From Ramazzottius varieornatus (Eukaryota; Tardigrada; Eutardigrada; Parachela; Ramazzottiidae), in NCBI GenBank assembly GCA_001949185.1, contig BDGG01000005.1, positions 2,767,972 through 2,831,971 on the forward strand: a DNA stretch of 64,000 bases, read 5' to 3'. Below the pieces are notes generated by a model. The model had not been told where the DNA came from and did not search any database. It saw only the letters and a list, made by a program, of their open reading frames with translations. This document shows, piece by piece, positions 1-11,600 of this stretch (the first letter of the stretch is position 1; each line of letters opens with the position of its first letter). The translations under genes and the position numbers were made by a program.

Positions 1-3000
1 TTCAGCAGAACACTTGGTACAAGATCGAAGTTACAAGGTACGTTTGACCGCCAGTCTCTTAATGGTTCTGGAAAGAACATGATGCTCATGAAATTCGTAG
101 GGTGAAGAACACGGCCCAACTCAGTGTGCTGCCCATGACGGAAGCCCTCAAGTTCGATCCGAAACTGATCAACGGTTCGACGGATGCCGGCTTCACTCGC
201 ATGGACTTGAACCGCTCCTCGGAGATGTATGTCGGCGGTCTTCCCAGCAACATTGACGATATTCCGGAGATCAAAGCGAAAGGCTTCTTTGGCTGCTTGG
301 GTCAGATCGCGATCGATGGTCAGCAGATCGGCTTGTGGAACTACAAGTCGGGCCAAGGCTGTGCCGGATGCGCAGCTGGGTAATGATTTACCACCGCATT
401 CGTTCTCTTCTATTCTTTTCTAGCTTGAGTGTGACATTGTTTTAAATTTTGTGCAGAAGAGCAGCTGAAAGTGGGGATGGCGGAACGTTCCGCTTTAATG
501 GCATGGGTTTCGCCAGTGCACCTCAGATAAAACGTTACAACAACAAAAGATACACCATCGCACTGACATTCCGCTCCTTCGATGAGAACGCACTACTGTT
601 TTTGTGCGCCAATGACAAAGAGCCACAGGTTTGTCGAAACTCAAAATTTGAGGCTGCAGAATAATCGCATTTTCCCCCCTCCCATTGGGATCATAAAGTT
701 ACACGGGTCGTGAAGCTGAAGTGAATTTGAAGGACTTCCCCAAGAGTTCGCATCGTTTGGCTACGTTAATTTTACAGGGTGACTTCATCAGTCTGGAACT
801 TCGCGACGGCAAAGTAGCATTCCAGTTTTACCTTGGCGGTCAGAATCACCTCCTCGTCATAACTTCCCGTCGCTTTAACACCGGAAGTTTCGTCAATGTT
901 CGCGCCGAACGATTCGACTACTATGCCGACTTACGTGTGGAAGATGACCACATCGCCGCCAGTCTGTCACCCAACAAACCGGACGGACTCGAGTTGGCTA
1001 GCCGAGAAATGTACTTTGGCGGGGTTCCTCCTGGCTTCGCTTTTCAATCCAAGTACAACATCACCTATAAACCTTTCATCGGCTGCATGAAAGACATCCA
1101 GGTATGATTCAAGCCTGTATGAGAGATGAACCACATCGTTTTCCCAAGTGGCGCGCTTTTTCACTGTTAATAGCTGGAAGCGTGCACCATTCGGGAGTGT
1201 TAGCCTAAGTGGCGCACGTTTTTATGTGATGTCAGCTGGAAGTTTGCGCCACTTGGGAAAACGATCTGGGGGATTTCGTTTGCCGCGATCTAATCGGTTT
1301 CAGTATGACTGGAAAATACGTTGACTGATGTGTCTCTAGGTGGATGTGACGTCAGTGGATCTGCTGTCCAAGACGGTTTACCATGTGGACGTGGAACAAG
1401 GTTGTAAGAGAAGATCCATACGAGATGTCAGCTTTAGCAATAGCAATGGATACCTGAAGCTGCCGGGCAAGACTTTGCTGGCTAATGCGTCGGTGAGCTT
1501 TTCCTTCGCTACGGGCCAGTCCGATGGGTTGCTGATTGCTTCCATCTCTGATAATTATAAGAACAATAAGAACTACTGGACGGCGAGCTTGCAGAGCGGC
1601 AAGCTGGTGCTTATTTTCAACAGCGGAAGCGGCAACACCAAAATTCAGGTGAGACCCGCATTATCGTACAAAGCTGACTGTGGTTCCTCGTGGCTTGCAA
1701 AGATATCCACCTCATGGACATCCGTAGAAGAGTGCCGTATCTCGTTCGGAACGATCGTTGTCATACGACAACCAGCCATTGAGTGATGCAGTGGTGTGAA
1801 AGTAGAATACGGTCTCCTGTTTATTTTTTTCCAGGTGGAGAATAAATATTACGACGATCGAGTTCTTCACACCGTATCCCTCCGTAAGCGTCGAAAGCGC
1901 ATCGAGCTTCGCGTAGACGACATGGAGATTCAAGAGGAGAAAGCCGCCTCCGATGGTAGCGAGGAGATTCTCTCCGACGTCATCTACGTGGGTGGCGCAC
2001 CCTCCAACGTCGACCTGTCGGCCATCGCCGCCTCCGCTCGCTCCTTCGTCGGTTGCGTCACCGGCCTCATCATCAACGGCGACTTGATCGGCTTCGAGCA
2101 ACTGCAGAGCTTCGACCACGCCGCCATCGGTCGCTGTGAGTTCGAGACACCTCAGTCGTCTCTCGAAGGACCGTTACTACCCACCGCACTGGCGCTGTCC
2201 CGACAACCTCGCCACTGTACTCCCTTCCCTAAACTCGTCAAGACACCGGAAGAGTGGCGAGCGGTAAGCTTTGGTGGTGGTGACGATAGTCGGGTCGAGG
2301 TCTTCCCGGCCAGGAAAGACACAAAGCTGTTCAACTTGACCATGTCAGTCAGGACGTTTAGGGAGGATGGCATACTCTTTTATGCGGAGAACCCGGCGGG
2401 CGAGCAAGTGCTGATGTTGTCCATGAACGAGGGGAAAATGATCTTGACCGTCGTTGACGAATCGCCTATGGTGAGTAAATTCCCCTCAGGACTGCGGCTT
2501 CGGCGACTGAATTGAATATGATCGCTGTCTCAAGTGACGCATGTTGGCCTTGTTAGGGGTCGAACGTGTGCGCCACTTTGGAAAGTCGACATCCGGCTTA
2601 TTGCCGACATTCTTGACATGAGTTATTCTTGCAGGAGATAGTGAGCCCGGCCAACTATTCGGATGGAAAGTGGCTTACTTTACGTTTGGAAAGGAAGCAG
2701 CGCAGGATTATCCTCCAGTTGGACGAGGGCGCGGAGGAGTACATCAAAGTGTCCAAGAAGTTCGTGGTGAGTTTGCCGTTCTTCATTGCGGGGATATCGG
2801 CAAGCGTACGCCCGCCAGCTGGCATCGACCGTACGGGCTTCCGCGGGTGCGTGGCCAACGTGACGTTCAATGACCGACCGATCAACCTTCTGGAAGAGAA
2901 GTCGGTTCGGGGTGTGGAAGCATGTTATGGCAATGCGGAATCGGCGGCGTTTTTCGAAGGCAACGGACACGCATTATACAGTGAGTACAGAAACCATCGA

Positions 3001-3663
3001 GTGGAAATACCGTAGAGAAAAAAATGCTGGAAAGGCACAACAACCTCGACAATGCCAATGGCTGACTAAACTTGAGGGCTGAACTAGCCAAATAAAGCAT
3101 GATGAAAACCTTTAACGAAGGAGAAACAGTCTTTTCTCTGACGCTCGAATTTTGCAGATGAGAACTTCCGGCCACATGGGAAGATGTTGATAGAGATGGA
3201 GTTCCGCACCAGTGCGATCAGCGGCGAGCTTCTCCTGCTGTTCAACCCCGTCGATCGGTCCTACGTCAGCCTGAAGTTCTCCGACGGCCAGATGGTCTTC
3301 AACATCTCGTCGCCAGGCTCATCCTTCCACGTCATCAAGTCCGTCTCCACCAAGCATCGTCTGTGCGACGGGCAGTGGCATGGCGTCAAGGCCTTGTTCG
3401 CGGACAAAGTTATGACTTTGGACGTGGACGACAGTAAGGTGGAAGCCAGGCGAGAGGAGCACCTGACCGATATGGCCCTACCCGAGAACGTGCCTCTGTA
3501 CATCGGCGGACGTCCAGCCTCGGTGCCGGCTCAGTTCGTGCCCAAAGTCCCAAACTTTATTGGCTGTATTCGCAACGTCGATATTAATGGTCAAACCACC
3601 AAGTTCCACAATATGATGACTCTGTATAATGTTCACCTAGACTCTTGTCCTACTGCTGCTTGA
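1..3663 (+). CDS. Laminin alpha subunit, C-terminal LG1-LG5 part (gene continues upstream)
   Basis: Basement-membrane protein; the C-terminal laminin G-like domains bind dystroglycan and integrins outside the cell. Exons in phase: 1-37 (partial), 101-379, 457-628, 778-1101, 1340-1648, 1835-2470, 2635-2980, 3158-3663 (stop TGA). The translation shows five LG repeats. LG1 is cut by the window edge, LG2 is exons 3-4, LG3 about 1410-2140, LG4 about 2270-2930 and LG5 exon 8. Each has the family signature of a glycine-rich YVGG/YIGG strand followed by an FIGC or FxGC cysteine motif, for example FIGCIRNVDINGQ in LG5. A linker after LG3 separates LG1-3 from LG4-5, as in laminin alpha chains. A polyadenylation signal AATAAA lies at 3722-3727. 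Introns 4 and 6 carry the dispersed hairpin repeat. I cannot tell an alpha-1/2-like from an alpha-3/5-like chain. Confidence 0.93.
1137..1265. repeat. Hairpin repeat, two adjacent copies (laminin intron 4)
   Basis: Copy one is about 1137-1196 and copy two about 1203-1265. The second has arms CTAAGTGGCGCA and TGCGCCACTTGGG and ends AAAACGATCTGG, with TTTGCCG further on. Confidence 0.85.
2520..2587. repeat. Hairpin repeat copy (laminin intron 6)
   Basis: Arms CAAGTGACGCATG and TGTGCGCCACTTTG; TTGCCG follows about 20 bases after the second arm. Confidence 0.75.
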
Positions 3664-3978
3664 CTGTCGACTTGCTTGGAAGAACGCAAGCAGCAATTAC
3701 CAATTTGAGCGACCTATCGCAAATAAAAATGACAGTTGCCGCCCGTCTTCTCCATACCGTCGTTATCTTTTGTATTATCGTCCTTGAAAGTTCACATTTG
3801 GATGGCAGTCAGCGTTAATCTGATCTAGTGGCTGATTAATGTCGGGGGAAGGTTCAACAGGGTATACTGCAATCATTTGTCTTTTAATTAATCGTTCTGC
3901 TGATGAGCCACCAGTCTCACTGAGTTTCGTGCAACGTGGAACCAGAAGCTGTTTCTTTAAGCTGTCTAGCCAGTCACA
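3664..3978. other. Intergenic gap, laminin to oxygenase
   Basis: Holds the laminin 3' UTR with AATAAA at 3722-3727 and presumably the promoter and 5' UTR of the next gene. I see no other structure in it. Confidence 0.6.
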
Positions 3979-5466
3979 ATGGAGATCCCGATACTGGATT
4001 TTAGTCTGTATGAATCGCCTGAGTCGAGGACTTTGCTTGCGGACCAGGTTGTGCATACTCTGGAGACTGTAGGCTTTCTCTATTTGAAAAACCACGGTGT
4101 TCCCGCCGAGCAGGTAAACACTTTGTGCAAAGCGTCAGAGTTTTTGTCCATGGTCTTACATGTCAATCTGAATTCGAGAACGTACTATGACAATTCAGCA
4201 TCGCTGTTATTGCGTTGTAGATCGATAAGGCTGATGGAGCCGCGGTAAAGTACTTTGACCAGGAGACCTCAGTCAAGAAACAGTTCTCCCGCCCCAGTGT
4301 TATGACGGAAAACCCTGGCAGCGGATACTGTGAAATTGGAATTGAAAGGTATAACAGATTTAAGCTGTGAGCGACTCTCAGCGTTTCTTGGTCTCGCTCA
4401 AGTATCAATATAACAGTATCAGTGCCGAAGTTCAATCTAACTTAGGCCGTTGTTCGCGGTAGGTTGTACCAATCCGGTGTGAAGGAAGTGAAAGAAACTT
4501 TTGACTTTATCCCATCTGATCTTCCGGTGAGTACTTAGCAGTGCCGCAGACCGAGTTTCTGTGATTGGGAGGCGGGCAAACAACTTTGAGATGGTCGTTA
4601 TTTCAAGTCGCGCACTTTTCCAGCCAGTAACAGAGGAAACTGCGCCACCACAAATAACGATCATCCCGAAATCGATCTGTCGCCCACAAAATCAACAGAG
4701 CAAACTGGTGCGAAGTCTGTCGGAAAAGAGACATCATCTAACTGCCTTTCCTAGGAAGGCAAAGCTGAATCGGCCACGGTCCTCATCGAGCCTCTAACCA
4801 ATCTGTTCAACTCGTGCGCCGAGCTTGCACGGAAGCTTTTCCATTGTATTGCTCTGGGTCTGAAGTTAGCCAACGAGCGCTACTTGGAAGACAAACACAA
4901 GGGGATGGGTAACCGTAATGTCAACAGCACGACGCTTCGAGTTCTTCACTACCCACCTTTCGACTCAGCACAGTACGGGGAAACGGCAACCCGCCTGGGA
5001 GAGCATACTGACTGGTGCTCAATGGCCATTCTTTTCCAACGGGACGTTGGAGGCTTGGAAGTGGAAACCGCCGGCAACAAGTTCGTTCCAGCCCCGCCTA
5101 TCCCTGGAACTGTCTTGGTCAACATTGGCGACATTCTGCAGTTTTGGACCTGTGGTCGCTTGAGAGCAACGGTATGACAGTTGTACCATAAATGTTGAAG
5201 TTGTTTTTATGCAACGTATCATCTTGGGTATTCCATAGACCCACCGAGTGCGGGCCGTGGACAGTGAGCAGAACACGAAGGTACGCCGGAGCATCGGCTT
5301 CTTCGCCAACCCGGACTTCGATGCGGTGGTGGAAAGCCTGGATCCGCGATACTACTTCCATCCAGAACCCACCGGCGAATACACCCTCAATCGCTTCCGT
5401 AATGCCTACCATTATCAGGAACGCCAAGACTTTGGTTTTATGAAACCTCAACGCGTTAGCGAATAG
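3979..5466 (+). CDS. Non-heme Fe(II)/2-oxoglutarate-type oxygenase, isopenicillin-N-synthase-like
   Basis: Soluble dioxygenase-fold protein of 323 residues. Five exons join in phase: 3979-4113, 4221-4348, 4463-4526, 4755-5171, 5239-5466. The N-terminal segment has the DIOX_N pattern (PILDFS, then GFLYLKNHGVP), as in plant and fungal oxygenases and bacterial IPNS. The jelly-roll half carries the iron-binding facial triad: H193 and D195 in LGEHTDW and a distal H250 in THRVR. A basic RRS motif (R264, S266) fits the 2-oxoglutarate-binding RxS position. The length is normal for the family and the ATG opens the conserved N-terminal strand. The substrate cannot be read from sequence. Animal members of this family are uncommon, so horizontal origin is possible, but the five spliceosomal introns show it is resident. 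Intron 3 carries a copy of the hairpin repeat. Confidence 0.9.
4593..4662. repeat. Hairpin repeat copy (oxygenase intron 3)
   Basis: Arms TCAAGTCGCGCAC and CTGCGCCACCA, with the loop motif TTCCAGCCAGTAAC shared with other copies. Confidence 0.75.
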
Positions 5467-6076
5467 TGTGGGTGAAGACCTCCACGCTGTGCCTCCTACT
5501 AAACAGTACTTTTCGCAACCCGCCTGCCGATAATCATAATCATACTGATAATCTTTCACTTCCACCGCGGCTTCATATTCAGTGTAGTCTTGGTCGCTCG
5601 CTAAGATTTTGAATAATCCGGCACTACTGTGGGGCTTGCAAAGACTGGACCTGTAGTACCAATTGGCAATGAACGGTGTTTTCGGCGGACAGATGACCGC
5701 CATGACATGGTGTCATACTACATCATATCATATGCTGTACAGCACACGCGCCTGCTCTAAATGTGAGCATAGACAAAAATGTGGGCTACGGAGCGAAAGC
5801 GGTACGGGCCACCTGAGGTCGGCCAATCCATTGGATCAGCACCGCTTTCGTTCCGTGGCCCACATTTTTGTCCATGCCCACATATAGGGCATACGTCGTG
5901 TACTGCATTCACATGCGGTGCATTAATAGCGTACTGAACCTTACATCACTCACAATTCAACACGTTTACAGCCTCCAGAGTCTAGACCAGCTGTTGTCGG
6001 TGTTACGAGTTAGACTTTTGCATGGCTTACACGATCAGTTATTCGGTCCAAGGTTAGCTAGCTCCATCTATATCCA
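5467..6076. other. Non-coding stretch with a long fold-back
   Basis: 3' flank of the oxygenase gene. Apart from the inverted repeat at 5761-5883 I see no gene. Confidence 0.5.
5761..5883. repeat. Near-perfect 43-bp inverted repeat (fold-back)
   Basis: Left arm 5761-5803 and right arm 5841-5883 are reverse complements with four differences in 43, separated by 37 bases. RNA from the + strand would form one long stem. Two of the four differences would be G-U pairs. It may be a mobile fold-back element or a hairpin RNA precursor; no coding potential is evident. Confidence 0.8.
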
Positions 6077-6331
6077 TTGCCAAGTTTCAGATTCCACATC
6101 TCAAGCCAGAATGCATGGGGAAAAGCGTGGAAAACGGAAAAGTACCGACAACGATGGCACCACGAATGGCACTACGAGAAGGCGGGAAGGGAACAGCACG
6201 ATGCAGCACAGCTTGCCCTGACGCTAAAGGCAAGGATCGATCTCATCGAGAGGAAGTCGGATGCCGTGGACAGGTTCCTCCATCAGCTCTTGACTGAAAG
6301 TCGGGTGGCCAAAAGGGACAGTGACGACTAG
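6077..6331 (+). CDS. Uncertain open frame, charged helical peptide
   Basis: An 84-codon open frame rich in Arg, Glu and Lys. It contains a heptad-like helix (LKARIDLIERKSD, then FLHQLL) and ends at TAG. It reads more like protein than the other frames here. I cannot match it to a family and cannot join it in phase to the exon at 6699. It may be a terminal exon of an unrecognised gene, a decayed gene, or chance. Confidence 0.25.
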   Translation: MPSFRFHISSQNAWGKAWKTEKYRQRWHHEWHYEKAGREQHDAAQLALTLKARIDLIERKSDAVDRFLHQLLTESRVAKRDSDD

Positions 6332-6531
6332 GAATGGTGCGGCGGCGGATGCTGGAAAAGTCAAAAGCGCTCTTGGGCAACTGGTATCGGGTGGCGACCA
6401 GGTGGATGAGAGCAGACCTCCTGGCATGTTCACAGATTTCATTGCGGAAGATCTGGGCGGCATGTACTCAGAACGGCATGGGCGCAGTTGCAGAAAAGTA
6501 ACAACGAGTTGACTGGAGTCACTGGACGAAG

Positions 6532-6853
6532 TACAACTGCTAATATGGGTGCGTTTGCCACACCACCGAAAACCACGCCCTGGGTGGTTGGTCCGGTAAG
6601 TATGGACATACCTCTGCTAAGTCTGCTTTGCATCACGACAATCAGAAACAGCCATGCATAATCTGAGTATAATGGTTTTTCCTATGTTTTCTTGGCAGAA
6701 ACTGCAGCTCCGAACAGCGCCGAGCAAAGTGAACGTGGGCAAAGTTATCCGAAGCATCTACCCTGTCTCGGAACTCTGGCCTCAGATTCCGTACTTAGTT
6801 TACAAGGAAGTCTTCGGGTATCTGGACGTCACCCACTCCAGCCGACTGTGCCG
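6532..6853 (+). CDS. Possible two-exon fragment with an F-box-like segment
   Basis: An exon ending near 6595 (donor GTAAGT, reading TPPKTTPWVVGP) joins in phase 0 to exon 6699-6853. That exon has a clear acceptor (TTGGCAG) and donor (GTATGT). The second exon encodes SELWPQIPYLVYKEVF then GYLD, which resembles an F-box helix pattern (LP-x-E-x-x-x-x-IF-x-YLD). No start, stop or further exons could be assigned. Function is unknown and the F-box reading is inference. Confidence 0.3.
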
Positions 6854-6859
6854 GTATGT

Positions 6860-8678
6860 CAGGTTATGTCAGTGGACCGTTTTTGTTACAGTTACTTCTA
6901 ATTGCCGTGTTTGAATATTTTACATGACTTTTCTGCCGAAGCAATTCTAGCTTCTTCACTTCACGAAATCGCTGTCCAGTATTTGATAAAACAATGAGGA
7001 AGTCAAAAGTGGAGCCATGTATTCACAGACAAACAAAGACTTACCAGGCGGCCCAGGCCGAGAAGTTCTATTGACTTTTCTATGTGGAAACAACACTGAA
7101 AAAGTATAATAATTCACTGAGCACATCTACTTGAAGCACATCAGTGATCAGTCAAAATTGGATACGGTAGATATGCCTAACACCAGTTAGGGATGAATCC
7201 CATATTCACCCGCGGTATTGCGACCGGTGGTACGTCGACATGGAAGTCTTCGGGCCGCTCAGCAGTTCGACCCATGAACAAGAGCAGTCCTGCGAGGAAT
7301 GCGCAGTCTATCCAGCGCGATCGTCGCTTGTAACCCTGCTACGAACTGTGCTTTTCCGCAACTTCGTCGATTAACGTAAGGACCGGTGGATATCACCTTG
7401 GGGGGAGGGGATATCCCCGTGCCGGCCGCCTCATAACTTCGGTTTGCTGGTGACGCACAAAGTCAATCGCCTCATCAATCTTTCTTCTTCTTCAACATAC
7501 TCCGCGAATACTATTCTCGTTCTTCGCGGAACGGAGAAGAAACGTTCCGCGCTTTCTGACTTACTCGTATTTCCAAGGTTATGTTATTGACGTTTCCACT
7601 TCCCCATCTATCGAATCAACATCGCGGCCAAGACAACTCTTCTCGGGGCGGTGAGCCATAGAGCTGCGGAAAATGCGACGTTGATTGATCACTTGTCAGG
7701 CTTTTCTCCCACTCAGCCACAAGACTCGCGAACCTGATTGTTGAACGGTTGCTCGTTTGACACTCTGCCAGGAAATCAAAGGTGTAGCCTTCCGCTAAAG
7801 TTTTGAGTAGCTTCTTGAATCTTCCAGACTTCAAACGCCTTTGCTAAGGTTCGAGTACGTTGGCATATGAGCTGATTTTTTCTCCATTGAAAGACTGGAA
7901 GACGAGACGCTGACCATCAATTTTCTCGTGACCCGCTGGCACCGCTTGCGTCACGACTAGGGGATCAGCTTACACTTCGTTTGACGGCTGCACTGCCCGA
8001 AGAAGACGTCGAAGACGAAGAACATCCTCAACCTCAAGTACCAAGCAGTCTAAGAATAGACCGTTATGTATTCATGATAACTTGCAGAGTATCATACATC
8101 TGTTGATGGCTGCTCTTTGCGTCAGTCGTACAGGCAACGACTTGAGGGAAACCTCCAGGCGGTCTATTTTAATCCATGACTATTTCTGTTCTACCAAATA
8201 AACTCCACATGCATTGGCGCAACTGGTCAACATATGAACGATGCCTCCATGCTGAGATCATAATTCATTTTCAGGCCGGTAAGAGAGCAAGACATCGGAG
8301 GTATGAGTCAAGTACCGTTGGGACGTGAGAAGCCGAGAAAATGTTTGAGTATAAGCAGTCATCCGAGAGCGCCGGGGAATGGCGCTCTGGCAAAGATGAA
8401 CACGCTCTGCAGACGCTATTTTCGTCATGTCTTCGACTTCTTCGATACCAATTCCACAACACAAAAATTCTCCTTGGTAGTGTAGGAACATTCTTTCGTA
8501 ACAAATCAGAAGTGTGAACTTCCCGATCCAACAGTCGATGCCAAGGTTTCAAATCAGTAATCAACCGATAAAAAGTTTACTATATCCTCAGCCATTTCCC
8601 ATCTTTTGTTTGTTGTGTTGTTGACCCGTTGATGGATTACAGTTGACTAAGTTTGGGAATTGTTGAAACTGAAGAAGA
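6860..8678. other. Intergenic stretch, no gene seen
   Basis: About 1.8 kb with only short, unsupported frames on both strands, upstream of the TRIM-NHL gene. It presumably contains that gene's promoter and 5' UTR. I see no repeats or RNA genes. Confidence 0.5.
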
Positions 8679-11600
8679 ATGAGTCGCCGTGTGGAGCCGT
8701 ATGATGAAGAAAATGACGAAATCGCCCAAGAAAAGAAAAAGATAAAGGCAAAGATGGCTGCTGAAGCCATAGAAGAAGCCAGGAAGAAAGCTCTGGAGCC
8801 ACAAGTTGCTGCGACACCACATCCGGGTTCGGATGATCTGGAAGCGCTAATGACCTGCTGCATCTGTATGGACCGCTTCCGTGTACCCAAAATGCTGCCG
8901 TGTCAGCACTCCTTCTGCGCTCACTGCCTAGAAGGTAATGTCCATGTAATGAGATGGAAATATCGTAAGGAAACGTCCGTGTTGGGAGAGTCAATTGTTA
9001 CCTGCGTACCGGACCAGTTCAAAACGGATCCTCCGTAACCGTTTCCCGGGGATAAAACTGCTCAATGAAATGCGAAGCAAACTGAACTCTCGAAAGCCTG
9101 AACAAATTTGTTTTTTAGGACTGTTCGATTGGGTCAAGAACCAGATCAAATGTCCAGAATGTCGAACGGAACACCGCTGCTCCAATCCAGATAACTTCCC
9201 AACGAACCTGACCATGGTCCGTTTCATGGAAGTGCATATCGAAGCGATGGGCGGAGATCCCGCTGACGCAATGGCTCCTCCACCGTCTCTTCAAAGATGC
9301 ACAGTCAGTAAACGGAACCTTTCCTGCCTAAATTTTGTTTATACTAGGATAAATTGCGATTATCCAACAGGCATTTAACCCGAGTCTAGCCGGCTCGTCC
9401 TGGTGGCTTATCCGTTGCCTTTTTATAGGTCTGTGGTGACAACGCCGAACTGTCCAAATGTAGCCACTGTGATCGCAAAGTCTGCACGGACTGCCGAGAT
9501 GGCCATATGGAGATTATGAAACGAGAACTGGGCCGTCTAATTAACCAAGTCAAACGCGGCGTGGTATGTGGAGAAAGCTCTTCCCCGTGACTAGGATATA
9601 TTTGTTCGTGTGCTGAATTTTAGTAATTTGAAAAGTGTTTATCGTCCACCGGGCTCGTAACATTAGCCGAACACAGATGAGAACAGAGTAGGATGAGGGC
9701 TTATCGAACATCAAGTTCTTTTCACTGACAACAAACAACACTACTGACGCACTTTCGCCCACTGCCTCAAAAATAGCGACTTTCACGTGACGTGGTGAAA
9801 ACAAAAATGCGATAATTTTGTTGAGGATCCATGTTAACCAAGATTCAAAACGGTAGATACGTAAAAAACTGAAACAGCTGGTCGGCTGAGTAATTTGTGA
9901 TCAATCAAAATACTTCATCCAAGAGCTTCACGTCACTGCAGCAACTTGGACCCATTACTTCCGGATCTAGCAGTATCTTCCACGATTTTTATGCGCCCAA
10001 GGTCTATAGCTTGAACTGTGCGTCAGACTCTCCTCTATCTCTCTGTGAAGCCGATTTGACAGCCAGGATTTAATGGGTGGCGTAATCCGCTTGGTAGTAA
10101 AATGGCTGACTCAACTTTTAATTGAACAGCCAACATTAATTTTCTTGGCTGATGATTAACGCGCTAAATCTCATGTGCCGAACGTACTTTTTACCATCTC
10201 TTTCGAAAGTAATTTTGACAATCTAGAGTGGTCTACGTCCTAACTTCTATTGGGATCTGAACAATACAATCGTTTCACTTTTCTAGTCACGTCTGGAGGA
10301 GTCAGCCGGTTGGATAGAGCGGAACGAAGCCCAATTGACGCAGAACTGCAGCGTTGTCCGCGAAGAAATCCAAGACGTCGTTCGTCGCTACCTCAAACAA
10401 ATTAAAGACAGAGAAGACCTTCTTCTCAACCAGGTCAACACGTTTCTACAAGCTGAGACGAAGTCCATGCAACACATGCAAGACAACATCGACGAGGAGA
10501 TCAAGACTCTAAACACAGCCGTCGAAGAAGCTCAAAAGCTCCTCGATCCCGAGTCCAACACGTCCATTGATGACGTCATGGGCGAGCTAAGCACTTTCAA
10601 AGAACAGTTTTCGAAGAGTGTCGACTTCTTGAAGAGCTTCACACCAGACGCCCAAGATTTCACCAAGAGCCTCAAGTTCGTACGAGGTTCTTCCGAAGGG
10701 GATTTACTTCATCAGTCCATCTTGGCTTTCGGAGAACTTCACGTCAGCACCCAGCACTTTAACAGGTTTGTACTGGATACTTTACGATGTGATATGCTTT
10801 ATTCATACAAGTCACTTTTACTTCAAAAGAGAGGACATCAATGAAACCAGGAGCATAAATTAAAATCGACAGATCACGAGGACGCAGGTTTTCCCTTTTC
10901 AAAATTTAGAACATAGAATATCTCTTTGAGTCCCTTAGTCTCCTTCAGAGTATCCATAACACGAAAAGCATTTCCGCGTTGGATGTCAAGAGACAGACGC
11001 CGATTGTCTCATAGTACGGAAAATATTGTGGTCTTTCGCAATGCAAGCTGAGTATGAAAAAACTTGCTGCAAGTGAAGTGAGGCGAAACTTGCCGGTTCA
11101 AAGCCAAGGCATGAGTATTATTTGTCACCCTGCTGTTGTACGGACAGGAAACCTCCGGAAGACTATGAAATTCCATCTTAATTTTTTAACAGGTTTGTCA
11201 GTAATTCGGAACGCATGGCGACGCTGCTGATCGAAAAGCAGTTCGAAGCCACCCTGGCTGAATTTTACCGTCAGCAACAAGAAGAAGCCGAACAAGCAGC
11301 CCGCCAAGCTGCTCGAACAGTACCTCAGCTGCCGCTACCTGAACTTGATAGCGGAAGGACCTTCCAAAGTGAGTACATGACGAGAAGGCAAGGTGAGAGT
11401 CTGCAAGAATATCGTGACCGCCGGCTGGAATCCTCGCCTTCTCGATTCACCACAGCCGAGCTTCCGACACCCAGGCCAGATTACAGTAGGGAGTCCAGCG
11501 CGCCGGCGTCGTACTTGGCGAGAGTCAGTCGTCTGACGGACACCAGCTCCAGTGGTGCGGATACAGCGACGTCTACGGCACGGGGTGGCGGATCAAGCGA

